Below, piece by piece: positions 16,494-25,570 of a stretch of DNA of 64,000 nucleotides. Under the pieces are notes generated by a model that was not told the DNA's origin, did no database searches, and saw nothing but the letters and a program-made list of their open reading frames with translations. This DNA comes from Micromonosporaceae bacterium KJ-029 (GTDB taxonomy: Bacteria > Actinomycetota > Actinomycetes > Mycobacteriales > Micromonosporaceae). Position numbers and translations under genes: made by a program. The first letter of the stretch is position 1. Every line of letters starts with the position of its first letter. Where the stretch lies: contig BIFP01000068.1 in assembly GCA_005402585.1 (NCBI GenBank), positions 496,001-560,000 on the forward strand, read 5' to 3'.

Positions 16494-17147
16494 ATGAGAA
16501 CGCTGCGACGAGTTTCGCTACCGCTGGCCGTCCTTACGGCTCTGGTCGGCTGCTCCTCCTCGCCCCGCCCCGCCGAGCCGTCCGTACCGCCGAGCGGGTC
16601 GTCCTCCTCGCCGTTTCAACCGATGCCGACGCCGTCCACATCGCGCTCACCCCTGAAGTTCAACGAGGTGCTGCACAACGAGCTGATCGGGATGCTCGAA
16701 CGTGACCAGGCCGAGGGGAACGGTCGCCCCCAGGCCGATACCGCCCAGCAGCGCACCGCCCGGTTGAAGGAGATCATCGAGAAGTACGGTTGGCCGACGT
16801 TCGATCTCGTCGGCAAGGACGGCGAAAATGCGGCCTGGGCGATAGCCCAGCACTCGGACTTCGACCTCGACTTCCAGCAGGACGCGCTCGAACTGCTTCG
16901 CGAGGCCGTCGCGCACGGCCAGGCGTCACCTGGCAACCTCGCCTATCTCGAGGACCGGGTGTCCGTCGCGAGGGGCGAACCCCAGACGTACGGAACGCAG
17001 ATGCGGTGCGGTCCGGACGGGCCGGTCCCCGCGGCCCCGATCCGGGACGAGGCCGGCGTCGAGCAGCGGCGAGCAACGGCGGGTCTTCAACCTCTGGCCA
17101 CCTACCTGGCCGAGATGGCAGCGATCTGCGCGCAGGACCAGAACTAG
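16494..17147 (+). CDS. secreted lipoprotein, DUF6624-like
   Basis: 217 residues. A lipoprotein signal peptide is clear: basic start MRTLRR, hydrophobic core, lipobox LVGC with the modified Cys near residue 20. A Pro/Ser-rich spacer leads to a helical domain with KYGWPTFDLVGKDGENAAW and LEDRVSVARGEPQTYGTQ, which I associate with DUF6624. Function unknown. GGAGG stands 6 bases before the ATG; an upstream in-frame GTG at 16449 would hide the signal peptide behind 15 residues. Confidence 0.82.
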   Translation: MRTLRRVSLPLAVLTALVGCSSSPRPAEPSVPPSGSSSSPFQPMPTPSTSRSPLKFNEVLHNELIGMLERDQAEGNGRPQADTAQQRTARLKEIIEKYGWPTFDLVGKDGENAAWAIAQHSDFDLDFQQDALELLREAVAHGQASPGNLAYLEDRVSVARGEPQTYGTQMRCGPDGPVPAAPIRDEAGVEQRRATAGLQPLATYLAEMAAICAQDQN

Positions 17148-17342
17148 CGCTTCGGACCCTTGGCTGTACGTGGGGCTGTGGAACCGGGCGAGGCACCCAC
17201 CGGCAGGCCCTCCGGGGTTGAGCCTCGTCGGTACAGGGAACAGATCACCAACTACAGGAGTGGTTGACGGTCACCGGTCGGTGGCTTCCCTCTGGGTGTA
17301 CGACGTCCAACCACCGGTCAGCCGGGGTTGTGCCCGACGAGT

Positions 17343-18569
17343 ATGGGCGGCGTGGGACTTCAGGAAGGCGGTGACCAGAGCCAGGACCTGTTGCAACGCC
17401 GCGAGAACGTGCGGCAGGCCAACTTCCTGGAACTGTTCGTCGACCTGGTGTTGGTATTCGCCCTGGCCGGGGTTGTCAGCCGCGTCGCACGGGACCTGGT
17501 CAGCCCCGACATTGTCGTCCGGTGGCGGGCGATGGCCTACATGCTCGTGCTGTCGCTGCCGCTGATCTGGTTGTGGATCACGACAGCGCACATCACCAGC
17601 TGGTTCGACCCCCGCCGCCGCAAAATTCAGTACATCGTGCTGGCCAGCGCCTTCGGGATACTGGTCATGTCGTCGTCGCTGCCATCCGCGTTCATCGGCC
17701 GCGGGTTGGCGTTCGCGCTGCCGTACGTGATCCTGCAGCTGGGCCGGCCGCTCATCCTGATGCCCGCGCTGCGCGGACACCCCCTGCATGAGCTCTACCG
17801 CCGGTCACTGCCGTGGCGACTGCTCTCGGCGGGGATCTTCCTCACCGGCACCGCCTTCAGTGGCGGTGCCCGGGCCGCCATTTGGGGGGCCGCCGTGGCC
17901 GTGGACATCGTCTCCGCACAACTGCGCTGGCCGGTACCAAGGACAACCCGACCGCCGGTCAGCGCGTGGGCCACGGACAGCAAACATCACCTGCCCGAGC
18001 GCTACCAGCAACTCCTGATGATCGCCCTCGGGGAAACCGTGCTCGGTGTCGGCACCACGTTCACCGACCAGCCGATCAGCCTGGCCACCTCCGCGCTGCT
18101 AGTGGTGGCGTTCATTTCGATAGTGCTGCTGTGGCGCATCTACTTCTACCGCTCTGGACAGATCCTCGCCGAGGCTCTCGCCGCCACCGGGGACAGGGAA
18201 GCCGCCGGCCGCGCCACCGGCACAGCCCACGTCCTCATGGTGCTGGGCATCGTCGCCGCCGCCGTCGGCTTCGAGACTGTGCTGAAACACCCGGAAGGCA
18301 CGCCAGAACCCGCGTGGCTCATCGCGAGCCTCGGCGGCCCGGCACTATTCCTCTACGGCCGTATCCGTCTGGAACGCATCGTGTTCAACCGACTCTCGCT
18401 CCGCCGCGTCGTCGCCATCGCCGCCCTCGCGGTCGCCGCCATCCCCCTGTACTTCGCCCCGCCGCTAGCCTCTCCGGTCGCCGCCGGATTCATACTGCTC
18501 GCCGTCGCCCTCGCCGACGCCCACCACGCCGCAGGCCGTCCCCCCGAGGCACCCTCTCCGGCACACTAG
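17343..18569 (+). CDS. LtrA-family membrane protein
   Basis: 408 residues with about ten membrane helices. The start REANFLELFVDLVFVFAL-like segment (here RQANFLELFVDLVLVFAL) and SKHHLPERYQQLLMIALGETVLG near residue 222 are hallmarks of the low-temperature-requirement A family. Molecular function is not established for the family. ATG at 17343 chosen over a GTG at 17328; neither has a strong ribosome-binding site. Followed by a 320-base gene-free stretch. Confidence 0.87.
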   Translation: MGGVGLQEGGDQSQDLLQRRENVRQANFLELFVDLVLVFALAGVVSRVARDLVSPDIVVRWRAMAYMLVLSLPLIWLWITTAHITSWFDPRRRKIQYIVLASAFGILVMSSSLPSAFIGRGLAFALPYVILQLGRPLILMPALRGHPLHELYRRSLPWRLLSAGIFLTGTAFSGGARAAIWGAAVAVDIVSAQLRWPVPRTTRPPVSAWATDSKHHLPERYQQLLMIALGETVLGVGTTFTDQPISLATSALLVVAFISIVLLWRIYFYRSGQILAEALAATGDREAAGRATGTAHVLMVLGIVAAAVGFETVLKHPEGTPEPAWLIASLGGPALFLYGRIRLERIVFNRLSLRRVVAIAALAVAAIPLYFAPPLASPVAAGFILLAVALADAHHAAGRPPEAPSPAH

Positions 18570-18889
18570 GTCGTGTTCATTCGTTGACGTCTCGCTAAGC
18601 CCGTCTCGCCGTCGTAGGCTCCTCGCTGCCCGATGGAAGCTGACGAATTGAAGCGGAACTTGGACGGGTGATCGCGTGACCTGGCCGGCGCGCTGGTCAC
18701 GCCCGCTCCTGGGCTCACGTCGTTGATGGCTGGTTGCCGAGGTTCCACGCTGTCTTGTGCCCCGTGTGCGCCCGGGCGACTCCTTGACCCTCAAGCAACC
18801 AACGCAGCTCAAGATCAATACTGGCTTGTGCCGGGTCTGTGCCGCACGATCTTGCGGCGGCAAGATCGCCGGATCAAACGGAGTATGAG
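18570..18889. other. gene-free stretch between ltrA and tRNA-Ala
   Basis: No reading frame here has coding-like third-position G+C. Base composition is a little lower in G+C than in the flanks. It holds a hairpin at 18847-18868 that may end the tRNA transcript. Nothing else was recognised. Confidence 0.5.
18847..18868 (-). terminator. hairpin downstream of tRNA-Ala
   Basis: Arms CGATCTTGC and GCAAGATCG around GGCG, 22 bases past the 3' end of tRNA-Ala on the reverse strand. No U-tract follows, so termination is only suggested. Confidence 0.45.
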
Positions 18890-18962
18890 TGGAGCCCAGG
18901 GGACTTGAACCCCTAACCCCTGCCTTGCAAAGGCAGTGCTCTGCCAGTTGAGCTAGGGCCCC
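18890..18962 (-). tRNA. tRNA-Ala (anticodon TGC)
   Basis: 73 bases. Acceptor arms GGGGCCC and GGGCTCC pair with one G-U; D-arm TAGCTCAACTGGCAGAGC, anticodon loop with TGC, and T-arm GGTTCAAGTCC are all present. CCA is not encoded. It is the last gene of the gyrA-DUF3566-tRNA-Ile-DLW-39-tRNA-Ala series. Confidence 0.97.
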
Positions 18963-19002
18963 GTAGGCGGACGGCGCCGCCCCATGGTCGGAACGGACGT
19001 GG

Positions 19003-19131
19003 TCAGCGCAGGTCCGGCGAGGTGGTCGCCTCGTGCCAGAGGGCGCGTTCGTCGTTCGCTTCCTTGATCTTCTTGGCCACCACGGCGGCCACACCGACGA
19101 CGCCGACCAGGATCAACAGCTTCTTGAACAT
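19003..19131 (-). CDS. DLW-39 family small protein
   Basis: 42 residues: MFKKLLILVGVVGVAAVVAK followed by KIKEANDERALWHEATTSPDLR. One N-terminal membrane helix and a conserved acidic tail with NDERALWHEAT match the actinobacterial DLW-39 family, which is typically encoded between tRNA genes downstream of gyrA. Function unknown. GAGGGG lies 8 bases before the ATG. It is too short for ordinary ORF cut-offs and easy to miss. Confidence 0.9.
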   Translation of the reverse strand: MFKKLLILVGVVGVAAVVAKKIKEANDERALWHEATTSPDLR

Positions 19132-19175
19132 CGGGGCTACCCCTCACGCTCGACGTGCCGTCGGACCATGTGCGG

Positions 19176-19249
19176 TGGGGCTAGCTGGAATCGAACCAGC
19201 GACCTCAGAGTTATCAGCTCTGCGCTCTAACCGACTGAGCTATAGCCCC
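19176..19249 (-). tRNA. tRNA-Ile (anticodon GAT)
   Basis: 74 bases. Acceptor GGGGCTA pairs with TAGCCCC, discriminator A; D-arm TAGCTCAGTCGGTTAGAGC, anticodon GAT in the loop CTGATAA, T-arm GGTTCGATTCC. CCA not encoded. Confidence 0.98.
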
Positions 19250-19412
19250 GCGTAGCGACGAGCAAGGTTAACCCATCCGCCCACGCCGCCCCAAATCGGG
19301 GTCGGGCCAGGGGCGTTGCCCGCGCCGTCGCCCCTGAACCTACCGGAGAGACGGCAGCGACTCACCCGGATAAAAGGTCGGCAGGCCGTGGGTGGACCGA
19401 GCGTGACCGGGG

Positions 19413-19443
19413 TGGCCCGCGGCCCGCTGCAGGCCGCGGGCCA
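19413..19443. terminator. GC-rich hairpin between DUF3566 gene and tRNA-Ile
   Basis: Arms TGGCCCGCGGCC and GGCCGCGGGCCA (12 bases, perfect) around a 7-base loop. No U-tract. With the hairpin at 19476-19513 it probably ends the gyrase-DUF3566 transcript. Confidence 0.55.
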
Positions 19444-19475
19444 TCGAGCCAGACGTGCAGGGCTGGTGAAAGACA

Positions 19476-19513
19476 GAAGCCGGGCCTACCGCGCAAGCGG
19501 CGGACCCGGCTTC
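19476..19513 (-). terminator. hairpin after the DUF3566 gene
   Basis: Outer arms GAAGCCGGG and CCCGGCTTC enclose an inner CCGC / GCGG stem with a GCAA tetraloop. It begins 9 bases past the stop at 19523 on the reverse strand. Confidence 0.65.
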
Positions 19514-19522
19514 CGTGTCGTG

Positions 19523-20440
19523 TCAGTCGCGCTCGGCGAGGGTCAACTCGATGCCACCCACCAGGTCGGCGCAGACGTTGTAGACGAACGCCCCGAGCGT
19601 GGCCAGGGCCGTGAACAGCACGACGTTGACCGCGCCGATCAGCATCGAACTGAAGATCACACCCTTCGCGGTGATCTGGAAGCCGTTGGTGCTCTGCCCA
19701 CCGCCGGCGTTGACCAGGTCGCTCAGGCTGTCGTTCACGCTGGTGAAGACGCCCATCGCGTCCAGCGCCAGGTAGAGCACCGAGGTCGCGACAACAACGA
19801 CGATGAACAGCACCACCGACACGGCGAACGCGAACTTCATCACGGACCACGGGTCGATCCGCCTGAGGTTCAGTCGGGCCCGGCGCGGCCCGCGCGAGGC
19901 GGCCGAGCTGACCGAGGTACGCGCGGCGCGTACCGCCTCACCCACCCGCGCGGCCCCCACGGCGGCCGTGCCGATGCCCGGGGGCAGTCCGCCACCGTTT
20001 GCCGGGCGGCCGGTGCCCGTGCCGAGCGGCCGGGTCCCGTCCGGCTTCGGGCCGGCCCCGGTCACCCGCGGCTGGGTGCCGGTCGCACCGGTGCTGGGTG
20101 TCGGCAGCACCCCGGTGGTACCCGCCGACGACTGGCCCGGCCGAGCGACCGGCTGGGTGGTCGACGGCTTGCCTGCGGTGGCGGTGGTACCCGCCGGGCC
20201 GGCGGCTTCGGTGCCGGCCGTCTCCTCGGCGGCCTCGGCCTCCTGGCCGTCGGCGGGCTTGTCCGGCGGCGGAGCCATACCGGGAGCCCGCGTGAACTTC
20301 GGGGCAGGCGCGTCGGCGGGAACCGTGGCCCGGCCCACGGCCGCGCGGCCGGTCGCTGGCGTGCCGCTCTGAGCGGCCTCCTCGTCGACCGGGTTGGCCG
20401 AGGTCCCCGCGTTCCCCGACTTCGCCTGTGTCTCCGTCAT
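19523..20440 (-). CDS. DUF3566 membrane protein
   Basis: 305 residues. The first 190 or so are a low-complexity Ala/Pro/Gly/Thr-rich, probably disordered cytoplasmic region. The C-terminal 115 residues form the conserved DUF3566 part with two membrane helices (KFAFAVSVVLFIVVVVATSV and, near the end, MLIGAVNVVLFTALATLGAFVYN). The gene starts 4 bases after the gyrA stop and so is co-transcribed with gyrase, as is usual in actinobacteria. Function unknown. Confidence 0.9.
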   Translation of the reverse strand: MTETQAKSGNAGTSANPVDEEAAQSGTPATGRAAVGRATVPADAPAPKFTRAPGMAPPPDKPADGQEAEAAEETAGTEAAGPAGTTATAGKPSTTQPVARPGQSSAGTTGVLPTPSTGATGTQPRVTGAGPKPDGTRPLGTGTGRPANGGGLPPGIGTAAVGAARVGEAVRAARTSVSSAASRGPRRARLNLRRIDPWSVMKFAFAVSVVLFIVVVVATSVLYLALDAMGVFTSVNDSLSDLVNAGGGQSTNGFQITAKGVIFSSMLIGAVNVVLFTALATLGAFVYNVCADLVGGIELTLAERD

Positions 20441-20444
20441 TCAA

Positions 20445-22964
20445 CTAGTCCTGTTCGTCAGGCTCGTCGGCATTGCGAGCAATCGCCACGATAGTCACGC
20501 CGTCCGGAAGGTCCATCAGCTTGACCCCCATTGTGTTCCGGTCACGCGTACGGCGTACAGGCTTCACCGGAGTCCGGATGACACCACCGTTACTGGTGAT
20601 AGCAAACAGCTCGTCGTCCGGGTCGATCACCACCGCACCGACCAGACCACCGCGTCGCTCGGTGATCTTCGCAGTCAGCACACCCTTACCTCCCCGGCCC
20701 TGGACCGGGTATTCCTCGATCGGGGTTCGTTTCGCGTAGCCCCCGTTCGTGGCCACCAGCACGTCCAGGCCCTCGCGGACGACCTCCATGGCCAGCAGCT
20801 CGTCATCCTCGCTGAAGCGCATGCCGATCACGCCCGAGGTGGCCCGCCCCATCGGCCGCAGTGCCTCGTCGGTGGCGTTGAACCGGATCGCCTGGGCGTT
20901 CTTGGAGACCAGCAGCAGGTCGTCGCTGGGGCCGGCGAGCGCAGCACCGACCAGCTCGTCCTCATCGCGCAGGTTGATCGCGATGATTCCGCCGGACCGG
21001 TTGGAGTCGAACTCCTCAAGCCGCGTCTTCTTCACCAGGCCGTTCTTCGTCGCCAGGACCAGGTAGGGCGCCACCTGGTAGTTCGGGATTTCGATGATCT
21101 GTGCGATCTGCTCGTCCGGTTGGAAGGCGAGCAGATTGGCCACGTGCTGGCCCTTGGCCACCCTACTGGCCTCAGGAAGCTCATACGCCTTGGCCCGGTA
21201 CACCCGCCCCTTATTGGTGAAGAACAGGATCCAGTCGTGCGTCGAGCAGACGAAGAAGTGGCTGACGATGTCGTCCTGCCGCAGCGTGGCGCCGCTGACC
21301 CCCTTGCCGCCGCGCCGCTGCGAGCGGTAAAGGTCGGCCTTCGTCCGCTTGGCGTAACCGGTTCGGGTGATCGTGACGACGACGTCCTCCCGGGCGATGA
21401 GGTCCTCCATCGAGACCTCGCCGTCGAACGGCACGATCTTGGTGCGCCGGTCGTCGCCCCACTTCGCGACGATCTCGCCCAGCTCCTCCGAGACGATCTG
21501 CCGCTGCCGCTCCGGCTTGGCGAGGATGTCCTTGAGGTCGGCGATCTCCAGCTCCAGCTTGGCCAGGTCGTCGAGAATCCGCTGCCGCTCCAGTGCGGCG
21601 AGCCGGCGCAGCTGCATGTCCAGGATCGCGGTGGCCTGGATCTCGTCGATGTCCAGCAGTCGGATCAGGCCCTGCCGGGCGTCCTCGACGGTGGGCGAGC
21701 GCCGGATCAGGGCGATCACCTCGTCCAGCGCGTCCAGCGCCTTGGACAGACCGCGCAGGATGTGCGCCCGCTCCTCTGCCTTGCGCAGCCGGAACGCCGT
21801 CCGCCGCCGAATCACCTCGATCTGGTGCTCGACGTAGTGGCGAAGGAACTGAGCCAGGTTCAGCGTGCGCGGCACCCCGTCGACCAGGGCCAGCATGTTG
21901 GCGCCGAAGGTCTCCTGGAGCTGGGTGTGCTTGTAGAGGTTGTTCAGCACCACCTTGGCTACCGCGTCGCGCTTGAGCACGAGCACGATCCGCATACCCG
22001 TACGCCCGGAGGACTCGTCGCGGATGTCGGCGATGCCCGCGAGCTTGCCCTCCTTGATCAGCTCGGCGATCCGCTCGGCCAGGTTGTCCGGGTTGACCTG
22101 GTACGGCAGCTCGCTGACCACCAGCGCAGGCCGGCCGCGCTTGTCCTCCTCGACCTCGACCACCGCGCGCATCCGGATCGAACCCCGACCGGTGCGGTAC
22201 GCGTCCTGGATGCCGGCCTGGCCGACGATCAGGCCGTGGGTGGGGAAGTCGGGGCCCTTGACGATCTCCAGCAGCGCTTCGAGCGTGGTCGCCTCGTCCG
22301 CCTCCGGGTGCTCCAGGCACCACTGCACCGCCGCGCCGATCTCGCGCAGGTTGTGCGGCGGAATCTTGGTGGCCATGCCGACCGCGATGCCCTCGGAGCC
22401 GTTGATCAGCAGGTTCGGGATCCGCGACGGCAGGATGGTGGGCTCCTTGGCCCGGCCGTCGTAGTTGTCCTGCAGGTCGACGGTGTCCTCGTCGATGTCC
22501 CGCAGCATCTCCATCGCCAGCGGGTCGAGCTTGCACTCCGTGTAGCGCATCGCGGCAGCCGGATCGTTTCCGGGCGAACCGAAGTTACCGTTGCCGTCGA
22601 CCAGGGGGTAGCGCAGCGACCAGGGCTGGGCCATCCGGACCAGCGCGTCGTAGATGGCCGAGTCGCCGTGCGGGTGGAACTGGCCCATCACGTCGCCGAC
22701 CACGCGGGAGCACTTCACGTAGCCGCGGTCCGGCCGGTAGCCCGAGTCGAACATGGCGTACAGGATCTTGCGGTGGACCGGCTTGAGCCCGTCCCGGACG
22801 TCCGGCAGGGCCCGCCCGACAATGACGCTCATCGCGTAGTCGAGGTAGGAGCGCTGCATCTCCACCTCGAGCCCGACCGGCTCGATCCGGTCGTGCGAGA
22901 CGACGGCGGCCTGCGCCTCGGGGATCTCGGGCTCGTTAGGTGTGGACTCGGGGGAATCGGTCAC
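20445..22964 (-). CDS. gyrA: DNA gyrase subunit A
   Basis: 839 residues. Gyrase A cuts and religates DNA with GyrB to introduce negative supercoils. The winged-helix active-site Tyr is Tyr141 (AAMRYTECK). The quinolone-resistance region GDVMGQFHPHGDSAIYD carries Ser102 and Asp106, equivalent to Ser83 and Asp87 of E. coli, so no classical resistance change is seen. The C-terminal wrapping domain includes the GyrA box QRRGGKG near residue 550 and a variant QGRGGKG nearer the C-terminus. It is separated from gyrB by a 131-base gap with DnaA-box-like sequences. Confidence 0.98.
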   Translation of the reverse strand: MTDSPESTPNEPEIPEAQAAVVSHDRIEPVGLEVEMQRSYLDYAMSVIVGRALPDVRDGLKPVHRKILYAMFDSGYRPDRGYVKCSRVVGDVMGQFHPHGDSAIYDALVRMAQPWSLRYPLVDGNGNFGSPGNDPAAAMRYTECKLDPLAMEMLRDIDEDTVDLQDNYDGRAKEPTILPSRIPNLLINGSEGIAVGMATKIPPHNLREIGAAVQWCLEHPEADEATTLEALLEIVKGPDFPTHGLIVGQAGIQDAYRTGRGSIRMRAVVEVEEDKRGRPALVVSELPYQVNPDNLAERIAELIKEGKLAGIADIRDESSGRTGMRIVLVLKRDAVAKVVLNNLYKHTQLQETFGANMLALVDGVPRTLNLAQFLRHYVEHQIEVIRRRTAFRLRKAEERAHILRGLSKALDALDEVIALIRRSPTVEDARQGLIRLLDIDEIQATAILDMQLRRLAALERQRILDDLAKLELEIADLKDILAKPERQRQIVSEELGEIVAKWGDDRRTKIVPFDGEVSMEDLIAREDVVVTITRTGYAKRTKADLYRSQRRGGKGVSGATLRQDDIVSHFFVCSTHDWILFFTNKGRVYRAKAYELPEASRVAKGQHVANLLAFQPDEQIAQIIEIPNYQVAPYLVLATKNGLVKKTRLEEFDSNRSGGIIAINLRDEDELVGAALAGPSDDLLLVSKNAQAIRFNATDEALRPMGRATSGVIGMRFSEDDELLAMEVVREGLDVLVATNGGYAKRTPIEEYPVQGRGGKGVLTAKITERRGGLVGAVVIDPDDELFAITSNGGVIRTPVKPVRRTRDRNTMGVKLMDLPDGVTIVAIARNADEPDEQD

Positions 22965-23000
22965 TGTTAACCCTTATCAGACTGAGAGTCGTTTTCGTGC

Positions 23001-23052
23001 TGTGGATAACGGCTGTGGAAACCGGCCAAGCTGTGGATAACTCTGTGGACCG
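23001..23052 (-). promoter_or_regulatory. DnaA-box cluster in the gyrB-gyrA gap
   Basis: Two perfect TTATCCACA boxes on the reverse strand (23001-23009 and 23032-23040) and two near matches (23014-23022, 23044-23052), all in the same orientation within 52 bases. Possible site of DnaA control over gyrA or of DnaA titration. Confidence 0.6.
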
Positions 23053-23095
23053 GCGTGCCGGGCCGGGGTAGGTCACCGGCCCGGCGCCCAGTCCG

Positions 23096-25042
23096 TCAGA
23101 TGTCCAGGAAGCGGACGTCCTTGGCGTTTCGCTGGATGAACGAGCGGCGGGCCTCGACGTCCTCACCCATCAGCACGCTGAACAACTCATCGGCGGTTGC
23201 CGCGTCGTCCAGGGTGACCTGACGCAGGGTACGCGTGGCCGGGTTCATCGTGGTCTCCCACAGCTCCGGGTAGTTCATCTCGCCGAGGCCCTTGAACCGC
23301 TGGATGTCGTCCGGCTTGGCGTTCGGCTTCTTCTGCTGGCGCAACGCGATCAGCCCGTCGCGCTCGCGGTCGGAGTACGCGTACTGGGCGTCGTCGCCCT
23401 TCTTGTTCCACTTGATCTTGTAGAGCGGCGGGGCGGCCAGGTAGACGTGCCCCAACTCGACCAGCGGGCGCATGAAGCGGAACAGCAGGGTGAGCAGCAG
23501 CGTCTGGATGTGCTGGCCGTCGACGTCGGCGTCAGCCATCAGCACGATCTTGTGGTACCGCAGCTTCTCGATGTCGAAGTCGTCGTGGATTCCGGTGCCC
23601 AGCGCGGTGATCAGCGCCTGCACCTCGTTGTTCTTCAGCACCCGGTCGATCCGGGCCTTCTCCACGTTGAGGATCTTGCCGCGAATCGGCAGGATCGCCT
23701 GGGTCCGCGGGTCACGCCCCTGCTTGGCCGAGCCGCCCGCCGAGTCGCCCTCGACGATGAACACCTCGGACTCGCGCGGGTCGGTGGATTGGCAGTCGGC
23801 CAGCTTGCCCGGCATCGAGCCGGACTCCAGCAGCGACTTGCGCCGGGCCAGCTTGCGCGCCTGCTGCGCGGCGATCCGGGCCCGGGCGGCCTGGGACGCC
23901 TTGGTAATGATGATCTTCGCCTCGGCCGGGTTGCGGTCGAGCCAGTCGACCAGCCACTCGTTGCAGACCCGCTGCACGAAGCTCTTCACCGGGGTGTTGC
24001 CCAGCTTGGTCTTGGTCTGCCCCTCGAACTGCGGGTTGGTCAGCTTGACCGAGATGATCGAGGCGAGACCCTCGCGGATGTCCTCGCCGGAGAGCTTCTC
24101 GTCGCCCTTGAGCAGCTTCTTGTCGGCGCCGTACCGGTTGACCACGCTGGTCAGCGCGGCGCGGAAGCCCTCCTCGTGGGTGCCACCCTCGTGGGTGTTG
24201 ATGTTGTTGGCGAAGGTGTAGACCGACTCGCCGTACGACTCGTTCCACTGCATGGCGATCTCGACCGACATGCCCTCCTCCTCGGCGCCGAACTCGATCA
24301 CCGTCTTGTGGAACGGGTTCTTCGAGGCGTTGAGGTGGCGGACGAAGTCGGCGATACCGCCCTCGTAGTGGAAGGTCACCTCGCGCGGCTTGCCGTCCTC
24401 GCCCTCCGCGACGCGCTCGTCGAGCAGGTGGATGGTGAGGCCGCGGGTGAGGAAGGCCATCTCCTGGAGGCGTCGGTAGATGGTCTGGAAGTCGAAGTCG
24501 ACGGTCTCGAAGACGTCCGGGTCCGGCCAGAACGAGACCGCCGAACCGGTGGTGTCGGTCGGCTCGCCCTTCTCCAGCGGGGTCGGCTTGGAGTGGTGGT
24601 ACTGCTGCCGCCAGACGAAGCCGTCCTTGTGGATCTCCACGGCCATCCTGGTGGAGAGGGCGTTGACGACCGAGACGCCGACGCCGTGCAGGCCGCCGGA
24701 GACCGCGTACGCCTTGCCGTCGAACTTGCCGCCCGCGTGCAGCACGGTCAGCGCCACCTCGACACCCGGCTTCTTGAGCTTCGGGTGCAGGTCGACCGGG
24801 AAGCCCCGGCCGTTGTCGGTGACCCGCACGCCACCGTCGGCGAGCAGCACCACGTCGATCGTGTCGCAGTGACCGGCCAGCGCCTCGTCCACCGCGTTGT
24901 CGACGACCTCCCACACCAGGTGGTGCAGGCCACGCTCGCCGGTCGACCCGATGTACATACCGGGCCGCTTGCGAACCGCCTCCAGCCCTTCGAGGACGGT
25001 GATCGACTCGGCGCCGTACTGCTGATTGTCCTGCGCTGCCAC
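23096..25042 (-). CDS. gyrB: DNA gyrase subunit B
   Basis: 648 residues. GHKL ATPase domain with EVVDNAVDEALAGH, DNGRGFPVDLHPK and the GLHGVGVSVVNALS lid; TOPRIM domain with EGDSAGGSAKQGRD, and DADVDGQHI. The GTG at 25042 is chosen because homology begins a few residues later (GAESITVLEGLEAVRKRPGMYIG-like region) and the frame further upstream shows no coding composition. It precedes gyrA on the reverse strand. Confidence 0.97.
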   Translation of the reverse strand: MAAQDNQQYGAESITVLEGLEAVRKRPGMYIGSTGERGLHHLVWEVVDNAVDEALAGHCDTIDVVLLADGGVRVTDNGRGFPVDLHPKLKKPGVEVALTVLHAGGKFDGKAYAVSGGLHGVGVSVVNALSTRMAVEIHKDGFVWRQQYHHSKPTPLEKGEPTDTTGSAVSFWPDPDVFETVDFDFQTIYRRLQEMAFLTRGLTIHLLDERVAEGEDGKPREVTFHYEGGIADFVRHLNASKNPFHKTVIEFGAEEEGMSVEIAMQWNESYGESVYTFANNINTHEGGTHEEGFRAALTSVVNRYGADKKLLKGDEKLSGEDIREGLASIISVKLTNPQFEGQTKTKLGNTPVKSFVQRVCNEWLVDWLDRNPAEAKIIITKASQAARARIAAQQARKLARRKSLLESGSMPGKLADCQSTDPRESEVFIVEGDSAGGSAKQGRDPRTQAILPIRGKILNVEKARIDRVLKNNEVQALITALGTGIHDDFDIEKLRYHKIVLMADADVDGQHIQTLLLTLLFRFMRPLVELGHVYLAAPPLYKIKWNKKGDDAQYAYSDRERDGLIALRQQKKPNAKPDDIQRFKGLGEMNYPELWETTMNPATRTLRQVTLDDAATADELFSVLMGEDVEARRSFIQRNAKDVRFLDI

Positions 25043-25570
25043 CCTCGGCCACTTTCTCGCGCCGTCCGCACCGTCAGGCGCATCGGGCACGGGTTCGGCG
25101 GACAGGACGCGACGTCGGCACGCAGACCAGCACCGGGGACAATTCCGGGGTACGGGTCGAACGCGCCGGTCGCCGCGGTTGCCCGCGGATCGCGATCGGC
25201 TCGACCCGAGTCGGACAATGATCGCGGGCCCGTACCGGACCCGTGACCCGTCGCTCCGCACCGGGTCTTCGTCTCACACCAATCTTACTGTGCGCTGGCG
25301 ACAGAACCACCACTCGGCACCCCTTCGCGGCGGCTCAGATCTACGTAGCGGGCCGAACCGCGCTATCCGCGACTCCCCCTACACGCCATGGCATGATCAT
25401 CGAATCCGACGCGTGACGGCGATGTCGTCCGGCCGTACGGTGACCCACGGGGGACGGCCCGCCCGGCGGTCCCGTGGATCGGGTTGGCCAGCCGGCCTTG
25501 ATCTTTCACGGCCGGAACCGGACGATCGACCCGATCCGACTCGCCTGCGCTCGTTGAGAGGTGACACCAG
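25043..25570. other. gene-free divergent region upstream of gyrB
   Basis: 528 bases between the gyrB start and the hypothetical gene at 25571. A TAAGAT hexamer on the reverse strand (25287-25282) could be the gyrB -10, but no good -35 was found at 16-18 bases. Open frames here are antisense or shadow extensions. Nothing else recognised. Confidence 0.4.

Noticed and set aside
18570..18889. possible insertion-sequence remnant before tRNA-Ala
   Set aside because: Lower G+C and a few short open frames, but no transposase motif or inverted ends could be identified.
20394..22970. 858-residue frame antisense to gyrA
   Set aside because: Antisense shadow; gyrA motifs are complete on the other strand.
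23447..25246. 599-residue frame antisense to gyrB
   Set aside because: Antisense shadow of a conserved gene.
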